Made by a program: the position numbers and the translations under genes
In this document: positions 9,105-17,164 of the stretch, piece by piece
Position numbering within the stretch: position 1 is the stretch's first letter
Layout: every line of letters begins with the position of its first letter
The notes under the pieces: model-generated
What the model was told of the DNA's origin: nothing
The model's database searches: none
Seen by the model: the letters and a program-made list of their open reading frames with translations, nothing else
NCBI GenBank assembly: GCA_035296965.1
Contig: DATGZX010000355.1
Coordinates: 1 to 64,000, forward strand
From: DATGZX01 sp035296965
Lineage (GTDB): Bacteria > Planctomycetota > Planctomycetia > Gemmatales > Gemmataceae
Reading direction: 5' to 3'
Length of the DNA stretch: 64,000 bases

Positions 9105-9161
9105 CCCGGCCCCTGACGGGGCACGGCTCGCCTGGCGAGCCGTGCCCCGTCAGGGGCCGGG
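9105..9161. terminator. Perfect 28-bp-arm palindrome after recQ
   Basis: The arms 9105-9132 and 9134-9161 are exact reverse complements around a single T and are extremely GC-rich. A short T run (TTTCC) follows on the plus strand, so the element can terminate recQ transcription. It lies in a 216-bp gap that otherwise holds nothing recognisable. The length and perfection of the arms also suggest a mobile palindromic element. Confidence 0.6.
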
Positions 9162-9295
9162 TTTCCCTCAAAGGTGGTTCGAGCATCCTGACAGGATTGT
9201 AGAAACGAGCGCGCGTTTCCCCGGCATGAGGCCGGAACATCAACATGTCGTACGTTCATAGCACACTGCTCGTTCCGCGACCACCAGGTCGATTC

Positions 9296-10402
9296 TTACT
9301 TCTTTTGCTGTTCACCTTCGTCCACCAGGGTCTTCGCCCCCTTCTCGATGGACTCTTTCAGCGCGGCAGGTTCCTCCGAGGCGGCGGCGATGGCCTGCAG
9401 AGCATATTCGCGGGCATGGGTCTTGTCGCCAATCGCGAAATAGGTCTCAGCCAGATTAAGCAACGCCCCTGCGTCCTTGCCGCCGGCGATCAGAAGCTCC
9501 GCTTCTGCAGCCTTGAGGGCTACCGACAATAGCTCTTTGCTCTCTTTGCCGTCGCCCGAGCGCAGGATGCCCGACACCATGCCCAGGGTGACAGGGTCGC
9601 CCTGCTCAATCCCTTTCGCTATGATGGCCTCGGCGAATTGCTTGGCTTCACCTGGCTTGCCGTATTTCGGGAGGAAGCTCAGCTTAGTGCGAATCCAGGG
9701 AGGGATGTTTGCCATCGCTGGGTATTTGGCTTCGAAGTGCGCAAGCGATTGAAGCATTTCCTTCCGGTCACGCCATACGGCTGCCTCCCTGAATTCCTCC
9801 TCAACCTTCCTCATCTCGGCACTGACGGTTTGTGGCGTCGCGTTGTCTGCGACGGCCTTGGGGAGGGCGACGCCTAGGTACATTGGGTGGCCGATGTAAG
9901 CGATCCGCCCGCCTCTGTCGACAACAAAAGCACAGGGAATGCCCGCTCGGCCGGCAGCTGTCATCCAGGCGTCGAAGGTCGCTTTGTCGTCGCTGTAAGC
10001 GAAGTTGAAGGGAAGTTTCGCGCCTCTTTTCTTGACGAAGGCGGCTGCGTTGTCCAGGGTGTTGTTGGGATCTTGTGTCGTGAAGGCGACGATGGTCACG
10101 CCTTTGTCGCGGTAATGGCCGTACAACTCGGCCGTGTGAGGCATGCTGGCGATGCACGGGCCGCACCAGGTGGCCCAAAATTCGATTACATAAACGTTGC
10201 CCGATTTGAATTCCGACACCGGTCGCCCTTGAAGCCACTTGCTGGCCTTTAGGGCCGGCGCCCGGTCGCCCGCTTTGAGCGATACCGGCGGGCTTACCTT
10301 CTTCGCCGGTTCCTCTTTGCCCAAAGCCGGCTTTGGGTTATCAGCTGAGCTGATGCCGGCGACCAGGCCAAAGACAACCAAAGCGCTGAGGACTTTTTTC
10401 AT
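9296..10402 (-). CDS. Exported TlpA/ResA-like thioredoxin with C-terminal helical repeats
   Basis: A 368-aa redoxin of the TlpA family. A signal peptide (MKKVLSALVVFGLVAGISSA) is followed by a thioredoxin fold with the redox motif WCGPC in YVIEFWATWCGPCIASMPH. The last ~170 residues look helical and TPR-like. Such proteins reduce or shuffle thiols outside the cytoplasmic membrane, but the partner is unknown here. The ATG at 10402 is chosen over the one at 10423 because AAGGGG lies about 7 bases upstream and the protein then begins with the signal peptide. It is transcribed alone. Confidence 0.88.
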   Translation of the reverse strand: MKKVLSALVVFGLVAGISSADNPKPALGKEEPAKKVSPPVSLKAGDRAPALKASKWLQGRPVSEFKSGNVYVIEFWATWCGPCIASMPHTAELYGHYRDKGVTIVAFTTQDPNNTLDNAAAFVKKRGAKLPFNFAYSDDKATFDAWMTAAGRAGIPCAFVVDRGGRIAYIGHPMYLGVALPKAVADNATPQTVSAEMRKVEEEFREAAVWRDRKEMLQSLAHFEAKYPAMANIPPWIRTKLSFLPKYGKPGEAKQFAEAIIAKGIEQGDPVTLGMVSGILRSGDGKESKELLSVALKAAEAELLIAGGKDAGALLNLAETYFAIGDKTHAREYALQAIAAASEEPAALKESIEKGAKTLVDEGEQQKK

Positions 10403-10559
10403 AGGGATTCCCCTTTCGGGCAACAGGGAGGGGCAATGTCGGACACCGCGGCTATTCTTACATCGGCGGAGGGCAAGTGCAACTGGTTTGCTCGCGATTG
10501 AACTGAAGACAGCTTGGGAACGGGCGGAGGCGGGGGTGTAAAAGCCAGCGTGAAATTCT

Positions 10560-10638
10560 CCGGCACAAGGCCGGGGACTTTCTCGTTGGTCTCTACATTG
10601 GTTTGGGGCTGCGTGGCGGATGCCCGGCCTTGTGCCGG
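10560..10638. repeat. Inverted repeat with 16-bp perfect arms
   Basis: CCGGCACAAGGCCGGG at 10560-10575 is the exact reverse complement of 10623-10638, with a 47-base spacer. It lies between the TlpA-like gene and the DUF433 gene. No promoter or gene is recognised in the rest of this gap. Confidence 0.6.
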
Positions 10639-10726
10639 AAAGCCAAGGATCAGGCAGCGGCTCTCGCCAAGTCTATCCTGACTGATTGCCTTGCTTCTTA
10701 CGGAAGCTCGCAGGTACGATAAGAAC

Positions 10727-11122
10727 ATGGAACCAACAGCGATTCAAGCAATGAACCAGCCCGCAAATCCTTATCCCGAACCGGCGGCGGATCGCGTGCG
10801 CATTGTGAGCACGCCAGGCACCTGCGGCGGCAGACCGCGCATTGCGGGCCATCGCATAACGGTTGAGGACGTGGCCATCTGGCACGAGCGCATGGCCATG
10901 AGTCCCGACGAAATCGTCTCTACCCATCCAAGCCTTACGCTTTGGGAGGTCCACGCCGCCCTTGCGTACTACTTCGAAAACCGAGAGCGCATCGACGCAG
11001 ACATTCGGGAGGGGGAGCAGTTGGTCGAGGAAATAAAGGCTAAGGCTTCGCCATCGCTGCTTCAGGAGAAGCTCCTGCAAAGGAAGGCCAATGCCGAGGA
11101 CGATACGGTTCCACCTCGATGA
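10727..11122 (+). CDS. DUF433 protein, antitoxin-like
   Basis: A 131-aa protein whose middle carries the DUF433 winged-helix signature (GTCGGRPRIAGHRITVEDV, then MSPDEIVSTHPSLTLWEVHAAL). In the family this is the antitoxin or DNA-binding partner of DUF5615 PIN-like toxins. The last 32 bases overlap the DUF5615 gene, so the two are translated as a coupled pair. The ATG at 10727 is chosen because the frame upstream of it is not conserved-looking. A C-terminal helix (IREGEQLVEEIKAKA) may neutralise the partner. Confidence 0.8.
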   Translation: MEPTAIQAMNQPANPYPEPAADRVRIVSTPGTCGGRPRIAGHRITVEDVAIWHERMAMSPDEIVSTHPSLTLWEVHAALAYYFENRERIDADIREGEQLVEEIKAKASPSLLQEKLLQRKANAEDDTVPPR

Positions 11123-11426
11123 AAACTGCCATCGCGCCCTTGCCGAAGGATTAATGCGCCGCGGCATAGACGCGACCACCACGCCTGAGGCAGGTCTCCT
11201 AAGTGCCACCGACGAGGAGCAAGTTCTTTACGCGTCAGCCCAAGGCCGAACCCTTTTTACGCAGGACCGAGACTTTCTCCGACTCCACGCGGCGGGAATG
11301 CCGCACTCGGGCATCGCCTACTGCGGCAAAGACACCAAAAGCATCGGGGAGATGATCCAAGCACTCGTCCTGATTTGGGAAGTCCTTGAGCCCAACGAAA
11401 TGAGAAATCGCGTGGAGTTCTTGTAG
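11091..11426 (+). CDS. DUF5615 PIN-like protein, putative toxin
   Basis: A 111-aa protein with the Mut7-C/DUF5615 PIN-like fold. FHLDENCHRALAEGL has the first acidic residue pair, TDEEQVLYASAQGRTLFTQDRDF supplies the further acidic residues, and the C-terminus is GIAYC...IGEMIQAL. PIN-like enzymes are Mg-dependent ribonucleases, so this is the likely toxin of a DUF433/DUF5615 pair. It overlaps the upstream gene by 32 bp in another frame. Toxicity is inferred from the family and the arrangement only. Confidence 0.82.
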   Translation: MPRTIRFHLDENCHRALAEGLMRRGIDATTTPEAGLLSATDEEQVLYASAQGRTLFTQDRDFLRLHAAGMPHSGIAYCGKDTKSIGEMIQALVLIWEVLEPNEMRNRVEFL

Positions 11427-11580
11427 CCATTTCCCAGCGTAGCTTCTCCATGCACGTGGCTTCTTTGTTAGTCTCCATTGAGATTTCTCACTGGGCTTGC
11501 GCAAAGCGGCCTTGCCGTCCAGTGACCGGCCGAGTGCTTCTATTTACTTCGAGCGACCGCCTGCAGGCATCCTGCTGGCG

Positions 11581-12651
11581 CTACGGACAAACAATCGCCT
11601 CCGGCGGATTCAGATACGCCAGCGTCGCCTCCGCCGCTGGTCGCGGGCAGGACCACACCAGGAAGAACAGCGCCTGCCTGGCCCAGCGCTGGGCGGGATG
11701 ATTCCGCAGGAACCCCGTGCCTTTGCTGGCAGTCAGCGCGGACTGGGTCGCGCGCAAAACGAGGGCGTTCGCATTGCCGCGGAGTGTCGCGGCCGCCTCA
11801 GGCGTGGCCCCCTGCTCTGCCAGCTGGTGCATTTCTTGCCGCAGGCCTTGCAAAGTGTGCTCGAGGCGCTCGGCCACGGTCCGCAACTCTGCCCGCGCCG
11901 CCGACTCGGCCTTCAGGTAGCCGACTGCGGCGCCGCTAAGTCCAAGGGCGAGACAACTGGTTTCTAGCCCGCCCGTACCACCCTTGGCGCTCGCCATGAT
12001 GCGCTCGGCGGGGCCGGCCAGAAGCCAGTTCTTTTCGAGCTGGACACCCGAGCAGCGGACCTCGGCCGTCAACGATCCTTGGAGCGCCATCAAATCCAGC
12101 GAGGGGCTGACACTTACTCCAGGAAGGTCGCGCGGCAAAACTGCAAGGACCTGCCGGTCATCCTCGAGCACGGCACCAATCACGAAGAAGTCTGCATGTG
12201 CCGCCCCCGTCACCCAGGGAATGGTGCCGTCCAGGAGGTAGCCATCATGCGCCATTCGTGCCGTGAACGTGGGCTTCAAGTGCTGGCGCGAAGTGGTCAG
12301 CTGAGACAGGCCGACCGTCGCGAACCGCTCACCGGCCGCGAGCAACGGCAAGAACTCGCGGCACAGCGCTGCGTTGCCGCTGTCAAGCAGCCGACGGCAC
12401 GCAGCTTCCCGCTGGCTGAGGATGAAGCATGTCGTCAGGCAAGCGCCGGCCAGCTGCTCGTAGCCATTCAGTAGCTCGACCCCCGCGCGGCCTTCCCCGC
12501 CGTATTTCGTCGGAATGCACCACGCCAACGTGCCGGAGCGGCGCAGGGCCGCCCAGGAATCGACCGGCCAGGTTGCTTCAGTATCTGCATCATTGGCATG
12601 GGTGGCCAGGGTGGTAAGCGCTTCTTCGAAGGCAATGCGACTATTCAACAT
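11581..12651 (-). CDS. Acyl-CoA dehydrogenase family protein
   Basis: A 356-aa flavoprotein-type sequence. The N-terminal helical region (SGTLAWCIPTKYGGEGRAGVELL) matches the acyl-CoA dehydrogenase family, and the mid-domain has a VTGAAHADFFVIGAVL segment like the FAD-contacting strand of the family. The C-terminal helices (TASKGTGFLRNHPAQRWARQALFF) are close to the flavin-dependent acyl-CoA oxidase/dibenzothiophene monooxygenase-like branch. The catalytic Glu cannot be placed with confidence, so the substrate is left open. It is a single gene on the minus strand. Confidence 0.78.
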   Translation of the reverse strand: MLNSRIAFEEALTTLATHANDADTEATWPVDSWAALRRSGTLAWCIPTKYGGEGRAGVELLNGYEQLAGACLTTCFILSQREAACRRLLDSGNAALCREFLPLLAAGERFATVGLSQLTTSRQHLKPTFTARMAHDGYLLDGTIPWVTGAAHADFFVIGAVLEDDRQVLAVLPRDLPGVSVSPSLDLMALQGSLTAEVRCSGVQLEKNWLLAGPAERIMASAKGGTGGLETSCLALGLSGAAVGYLKAESAARAELRTVAERLEHTLQGLRQEMHQLAEQGATPEAAATLRGNANALVLRATQSALTASKGTGFLRNHPAQRWARQALFFLVWSCPRPAAEATLAYLNPPEAIVCP

Positions 12652-12846
12652 GAAGGACCCTTCAGTTTCTGATTCGGGGCTACGGCATTGCTGCTGTCTG
12701 TTTGCCGCGTCTCTCTATTTTATGGAACCTGGCCATCCAACCATTTCGCACAGCAGCTTGAGAATGGTACGATGAGCAGAGGCAAGGGTACCGCCCCACA
12801 CACAGGGGGCGCCTGAGATGGATTTCCCCAGCCGAGGGACTGCCTG

Positions 12847-13227
12847 GTGGAGCAAGGCATTACAATGGATGGGCTGCGCGAGTTCCTGTTCGATCTCAAA
12901 CGGCAGGACTACGCCCGAGAGAACTTCCCGGGCGTGCTCAATGTGTTGATTGGCCGACAGGTCAAGGCACACAATGGCGTGCTCGTATCCAACGGCGTGA
13001 CCTGGCGAGTGCTGGCTGAGTGGCTCAAGAAAGTGCGCTGGCATAAGGAAGCAGTCAGGCAGTTGGGACTCGATCCGGCGAAGTTGCCGCCGCGGGACCG
13101 GCTGCGGTTCTGGTACACAGCGATCTCTCAGGCGCACGTAGATTCGCCAGAGGGGATCAAGGCTGGGGACCGTCTCGCACAAGCTCTCGCAAGCGCGGGG
13201 TACGCGGTCGTGCCTCCCGGGGCGTGA
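12847..13227 (+). CDS. Small protein of unknown function
   Basis: A 126-aa, basic and soluble protein that I do not recognise. It is mostly helical in appearance, with a Trp-containing middle (NGVTWRVLAEWLKKVRWHKEAV) and no signal peptide or membrane segment. A GTG at 12847 with GAGGGA upstream and an ATG at 12865 with GGAG upstream are both possible starts. Its stop lies two bases from the stop of the convergent sigma-like gene, so the genes are packed end to end. Confidence 0.55.
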   Translation: MEQGITMDGLREFLFDLKRQDYARENFPGVLNVLIGRQVKAHNGVLVSNGVTWRVLAEWLKKVRWHKEAVRQLGLDPAKLPPRDRLRFWYTAISQAHVDSPEGIKAGDRLAQALASAGYAVVPPGA

Positions 13228-13229
13228 GC

Positions 13230-13868
13230 TTAGTTGTCGGAAGGCGTGTCGGAGCTGAGATGTTCGCGTAACTTGCGGACTGCCTTATACTTCTCGTCGC
13301 TGACGCGCTCCACGCCGATGCCGAGCTTCCCGCTGATGTCATGCACCGACCAGCCTTCGATGCTCAACTGCAAAATGCGCTGCTGGCGGCCGGTGAGAAC
13401 CTGGCCCGCTGCCTGGCGAACGGCCTCGCGATCGTCCGCTAACTGGCGCTCGTCGGCGTCGCGCCGGTCGGCCACCTGGTCGATACTGTTATTCGACCAC
13501 TTCCGGCTGCGTTGCGTGCGCTTCTTGACCGCATCAATCGCGCGGAAGAACTCGCGTCGTTCATCACCCTCGATCTTCAGCACCTGATCCCAGGCGTCGG
13601 GAGTCACACGTTGCAGAAGCCGGCTGAAGACTTCCTGGGTGCAATCCGACCACGAATCGGGATCGAGGCGTGCATTTCGCCAACAGGCCGTGCAATAGCG
13701 ACTGATGTCCTTGACCGCGCTTGCTTCGATCCCGGCGGTCGCCGCCTGTGCTCCGGATGAGCCCAAGGCCGACAGCGCGGTGCCCAGCACCATGGCAACA
13801 AAGTAACGCCCCTTCTTCGATTGGGGCTTGGGGAGTCCATGTGTGTCCATCTGACCCGATCGCTCCAT
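13230..13868 (-). CDS. Sigma-70-like protein with N-terminal hydrophobic segment
   Basis: About 212 aa. After a short basic start comes a hydrophobic stretch (FVAMVLGTALSALGSSGAQA) that looks like a signal anchor or signal peptide. The rest looks like an ECF-type sigma factor: SWSDCTQEVFSRLLQRV resembles region 2, and LTGRQQRILQLSIEGWSVHD with the following helix resembles the region 4 helix-turn-helix. ECF factors are normally cytoplasmic, so the hydrophobic head is odd. A TATAAT box on this strand at 13898-13893 suggests transcription begins near 13886, which favours the ATG at 13868 (or 13850) over the one at 13943. Possible roles are a membrane-tethered sigma factor or a sigma-derived regulator. 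Confidence 0.65.
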   Translation of the reverse strand: MERSGQMDTHGLPKPQSKKGRYFVAMVLGTALSALGSSGAQAATAGIEASAVKDISRYCTACWRNARLDPDSWSDCTQEVFSRLLQRVTPDAWDQVLKIEGDERREFFRAIDAVKKRTQRSRKWSNNSIDQVADRRDADERQLADDREAVRQAAGQVLTGRQQRILQLSIEGWSVHDISGKLGIGVERVSDEKYKAVRKLREHLSSDTPSDN

Positions 13869-13970
13869 AGCAGGAAGAGGTACCTTTCCCTTATTATAAG
13901 ACGCTGGCAAAGCGGAATCTCGCTCGGAAATCGGGAATTCCAACTCGATACGTTCGCGAGGATTTCTTCA

Positions 13971-14046
13971 ATACGAGCCCGAAGCGTGAGCGAGGAATGC
14001 TTTGGCGAACGTAAGTCGCTGCCTCGCTTACGCTTCGGGCTCGTAT
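13971..14046. repeat. Inverted repeat with 25-bp arms after the amidohydrolase gene
   Basis: The arms 13971-13995 and 14022-14046 pair at 24 of 25 positions, with one position forming G-U in RNA, around a 26-base spacer. The repeat begins two bases past the amidohydrolase stop codon, so it could stabilise or end that transcript on the minus strand. No T tract follows it. Confidence 0.65.
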
Positions 14047-14048
14047 GT

Positions 14049-15053
14049 TTACGCTAACTTATAAAATCGCACGGCATTGTCGTCAAAGAGTTTGCGCTGA
14101 TCCGACTCGGGGCGGTCGTGAACGATTGTCTTGAGAGCGGTCAGCCATTCCTTGTAAGTCGCCCCAAGTGTGCAAACCGGCCAGTCGCCGCCGAACATGA
14201 CGCGGTCGGGGCCGAAGACCTCGAGCGTATGGTTAATGATCGGCGCCAGGTCGTCCGGCCGCCATTGGCCCGGTTTGGCGGAGGCGACAATTCCGGAAAT
14301 CTTGCCGACAACATGGTCGTGCTTGGCAACCACGGCAATGTCGCGCTTCCATTGTGAGAGGTCCTTGGTGCCGACTTTAGCATTGCCGCAATGATCGAGG
14401 ATGAACGATGTCTTTGGGCAAGCGCCGATCAACTGTACGGCATCCTGTAGACCCTCTGCGCGCATGCACAAATCGAAGCTCAATCCCAACTCGCCGAGCG
14501 ACTGAATGCCGGCGATGAAACGCTTGTCCAGGCAGTAGCCGGCTGGCGTGCCTTTGTTGTGCAACACCTGCCGAATTCCCTTGACGTAGGGGCTGTCGCG
14601 AAATTGTCTGGCATAGTTTGCGAAGTTCTCCGAGGCAGGTCGCCCGGAAACGACCGCGGCTACCGTGGGAGTTTTTCCAGATTTGCAAACCTCAGTGATG
14701 TAATCGGCCTCCGCTTGCTGCTGCGCTGGGTCGACGTCGACCTCCATGTAGATCGCTTTTACCACGTTTAAACCTGCCGTCGCCTGCAAGTAGTCTTCGA
14801 TGAGAAAGTTTTTCGCCAAGGGCGTATCCGGCTCGATCCAGGGAAGGCGGAATTTCTTGGTGTCCCAGAGGTGCTGATGCGTATCGACAATCGGCAGCGC
14901 GTTTTTTTCCTCCATCCGCCTGGCTGGACTGGTTTCCACGCCTGAACTCTTCTCAGTCCCGTGAGACAGCCCAGCGCCGGCGGTGATCCAACCGGCTGCT
15001 GCGGTGAAGGCAATTCGTTTCACGAAACGACGGCGATTGTAGCCACCACTCAT
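14049..15053 (-). CDS. Exported amidohydrolase family 2 (TIM-barrel) protein
   Basis: A 334-aa metal-dependent hydrolase of the amidohydrolase-2 family, which includes decarboxylases and lactonases. A twin-arginine-type start (NRRRFVKRIAFTAAAGWI) suggests Tat export. VDTHQHLWD is the HxH metal motif, FILDHCGN supplies the central histidine, and VMFGGDWPVCTLGA carries the late aspartate. The same family includes L-fuconolactonase-like and 2-pyrone-4,6-dicarboxylate hydrolase-like enzymes. The ATG at 15053 is chosen because AGGGAG precedes it, although the frame is open further upstream. It overlaps the stop of the lipid kinase gene by four bases (ATGA), so the two are translationally coupled. 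Confidence 0.88.
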   Translation of the reverse strand: MSGGYNRRRFVKRIAFTAAAGWITAGAGLSHGTEKSSGVETSPARRMEEKNALPIVDTHQHLWDTKKFRLPWIEPDTPLAKNFLIEDYLQATAGLNVVKAIYMEVDVDPAQQQAEADYITEVCKSGKTPTVAAVVSGRPASENFANYARQFRDSPYVKGIRQVLHNKGTPAGYCLDKRFIAGIQSLGELGLSFDLCMRAEGLQDAVQLIGACPKTSFILDHCGNAKVGTKDLSQWKRDIAVVAKHDHVVGKISGIVASAKPGQWRPDDLAPIINHTLEVFGPDRVMFGGDWPVCTLGATYKEWLTALKTIVHDRPESDQRKLFDDNAVRFYKLA

Positions 15054-16003
15054 GATGATTCTCCCTGAATCAATGCCGCACGTGGACATTGCACTTGTAG
15101 GCCACCGGGTAGGATTTGAATTTTGAGATCGCGCACATTGTCCTGGGGCCGGGCAAACATTTCGCCGTCGACGTGCACCGGCAAGGGGGCGTCGGACTGG
15201 ACGGTTACCTCTTTGCAGAGCCCCATCCACAGAGCGGGATGGTTGACGGGAAGGTTCCCCGTGATCATTCCCGGCACGTAACGGAGCAGCTCCCAGCGTG
15301 GAATTTTGCCGACATGCAGGTAATTGAACCAGCCATCGTCGACTTCCGCTGTTGGGGCCAGGTCGAAGTTCCCCTCCCGGCGGCCGATGGCCACGCTCAG
15401 GGCGAGCGTGGGGACTTGGCGGACTGAGCCGTCCATGGTCACCGTCAACATGGGAAAGCTGTAACGGCAACAGACGGCCCGCAGCAAAGCGAGAGTATAG
15501 AGGGGAACGCCCTCCAAGAAGCGAATGGACTGCGACTCCATCGTGACGGCACCGTTGAAGCCAATGCCAATTCCATTGATGAAGTAGCGCTGGCGGCCGT
15601 CTGGAGTTTGCACGAAGCCGACATCGACTGGTCTCGTGGCCGGGGTGGAGTTCGAGCCAAGCCACCATTGAGAGCCCAGACCGAGGGAATACGCATAATC
15701 GTTCGCGGAACCGATGGGGTAGACGGCAAGCGCCAGGTCCGGCCGGCCGGCCCTCAAGATGCCATTGGCGACCTCGTGGACCGTGCCGTCGCCGCCAGCA
15801 GCGCCCACAACCGCGAATCCATTGCCGGCCGCCTTGAACGCGAGTTCTTCAGCATGGCCGGGGCCCTGCGTCGGTTGGAAATCGCCGCGCGCGCCGAGAG
15901 ATTGGCGCAGGCTCTCCAGGCGTTGCGACGCGCGGCCGCGGCCTGCTGCCGGGTTGTAAATGACGTAGACGCTGGCGGCACTCACGAGCTTCGCATCTCC
16001 CAC
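15050..16003 (-). CDS. Diacylglycerol/lipid kinase family protein (YegS/BmrU-like)
   Basis: A 317-aa protein with the DAGK catalytic domain. YVIYNPAAGRGRA is the N-terminal nucleotide-binding strand, GAAGGDGTVHEVANGIL holds the GGDGT motif, and YPIGSANDYAYSLGL matches the conserved GT.ND segment. The C-terminal half has the FINGIGIGFNGAV segment and a beta-rich domain ending in PVHVDGEMF. The family phosphorylates diacylglycerol or related lipids with ATP at the membrane. It is the first gene of a two-gene unit with the exported amidohydrolase. Confidence 0.9.
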   Translation of the reverse strand: MGDAKLVSAASVYVIYNPAAGRGRASQRLESLRQSLGARGDFQPTQGPGHAEELAFKAAGNGFAVVGAAGGDGTVHEVANGILRAGRPDLALAVYPIGSANDYAYSLGLGSQWWLGSNSTPATRPVDVGFVQTPDGRQRYFINGIGIGFNGAVTMESQSIRFLEGVPLYTLALLRAVCCRYSFPMLTVTMDGSVRQVPTLALSVAIGRREGNFDLAPTAEVDDGWFNYLHVGKIPRWELLRYVPGMITGNLPVNHPALWMGLCKEVTVQSDAPLPVHVDGEMFARPQDNVRDLKIQILPGGLQVQCPRAALIQGESS

Positions 16004-16127
16004 GCGGCGTGACTTGCGAACCCGTACTGCTTCGGGATTGTCTCAAGTTGGTCGGGTTGGATGGTTGGATTATACTCTCACTGCGGCATAGTGAGAAGCA
16101 GGAACCTCATCCGAGGCGAAGTTTTAC

Positions 16128-16220
16128 TCGTTTAACCGCGAGCCAGCGGCGAGCGCGTGAACAGAAGGCGACCCGTCTTGCTCGGGTTCACGCGCTCGCC
16201 GCTGGCTCGCGGTTAAACGA
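16128..16220. repeat. REP-like perfect palindrome, copy A
   Basis: The arms 16128-16162 and 16186-16220 are perfect 35-base reverse complements around a 23-base loop. The arm sequence is shared with the transposase-flanking units at 1-1081 and with 50817-50909. It lies in the gap between the lipid kinase and truB, 47 bp before the truB start. Confidence 0.9.
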
Positions 16221-16267
16221 AATCTGTGTCTGGTCGTTGCCGCCCGGTTGCAGTCGCGAAGGCGTTC

Positions 16268-17158
16268 ATGAAGTCCGCTGAGTATGAAGGATTGCTCGTC
16301 GTCGACAAGCCAGCGGGAATCACTTCGCGCGCGGTGGTCAATCACGTTTTGCGCTGGTTCCCGCGCAAAACCTCCGTCGGGCACACTGGCACGCTCGACC
16401 CACTGGCGACCGGTGTGCTGGTGTTGTGCATTGGCAAAGCTACTCGCTTGGCTGAATACGTCCAACGCATGCCAAAGAGCTATCGCGCAGGCATTCGCTT
16501 GGGGGCACGCAGCGATACCGACGATGCTGATGGTGCGATCCAGCCATCTCTGTCCGCCGGCCCTCCCCCAGAGATAGAGGAGGTGCGCCGCTGTCTGGAG
16601 ACCTTTGTCGGCGAGATCGAGCAGGTGCCACCCGTTTTTTCAGCCGTCAGAATTGAGGGCAGAAGGGCCTATGATCTTGCCCGCAAGGGCAAAGACGTCA
16701 GTCTGAGTCCCCGAAGGATAGTAGTTTACGGCATCGAACTCCTGGCCTACGAGTATCCTCATCTCGACCTTCAGGTACGCTGCGGCAAGGGAACTTACAT
16801 TCGCTCCTTGGCACGTGAGATTGGCGAGCGACTGGGTTGCGGTGGATACGTTGAGACATTGCGGCGGACTTTGGTAGGCCCCTTCGATGCCGCGAACGCC
16901 GTTGCTTTGGATATCGATGCGGATGCGGCAAAGGCTTGCTTGCTTCCTCTCTCAGCCGCGGTGGCAGATTTGCCCAAGCTGACATTGGCTGAGAGTGAAG
17001 CGTTACGTCTCTGCCGGGGACAAGCTATCGCTTTGACCGGCGCTCACCTGGAGCAGAAGGACCAAGACGTGGCGGTTTTCGATTCCGCGGGGAGCCTTAT
17101 CGCCGTTGCCTTCCTTGATAACGACAACGTCATCTCGCCTGCCAAGGTTCTCGTTTAG
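16268..17158 (+). CDS. truB: tRNA pseudouridine(55) synthase
   Basis: Isomerises U55 in the T-loop of tRNAs. GLLVVDKPAGITSRAVVNHV is the N-terminal KPxGxTS motif. HTGTLDPLATGVLVLCIGKAT carries the catalytic aspartate of the GTLDP motif. RAYDLARKG and CGKGTYIRSLAREIG are the later conserved blocks. The 296-aa length is normal. The ATG at 16268 is preferred over the GTG at 16226 because GAAGG sits six bases upstream and homologues begin near this point. The gene is convergent with the enolase-superfamily gene, six bases away. Confidence 0.96.
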   Translation: MKSAEYEGLLVVDKPAGITSRAVVNHVLRWFPRKTSVGHTGTLDPLATGVLVLCIGKATRLAEYVQRMPKSYRAGIRLGARSDTDDADGAIQPSLSAGPPPEIEEVRRCLETFVGEIEQVPPVFSAVRIEGRRAYDLARKGKDVSLSPRRIVVYGIELLAYEYPHLDLQVRCGKGTYIRSLAREIGERLGCGGYVETLRRTLVGPFDAANAVALDIDADAAKACLLPLSAAVADLPKLTLAESEALRLCRGQAIALTGAHLEQKDQDVAVFDSAGSLIAVAFLDNDNVISPAKVLV

Positions 17159-17164
17159 GGCACG

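Noticed and set aside
15054..15668. Upstream extension of the amidohydrolase frame
   Set aside because: It is antisense-frame noise inside the lipid kinase gene. The start at 15053 has its own ribosome site and a Tat signal.
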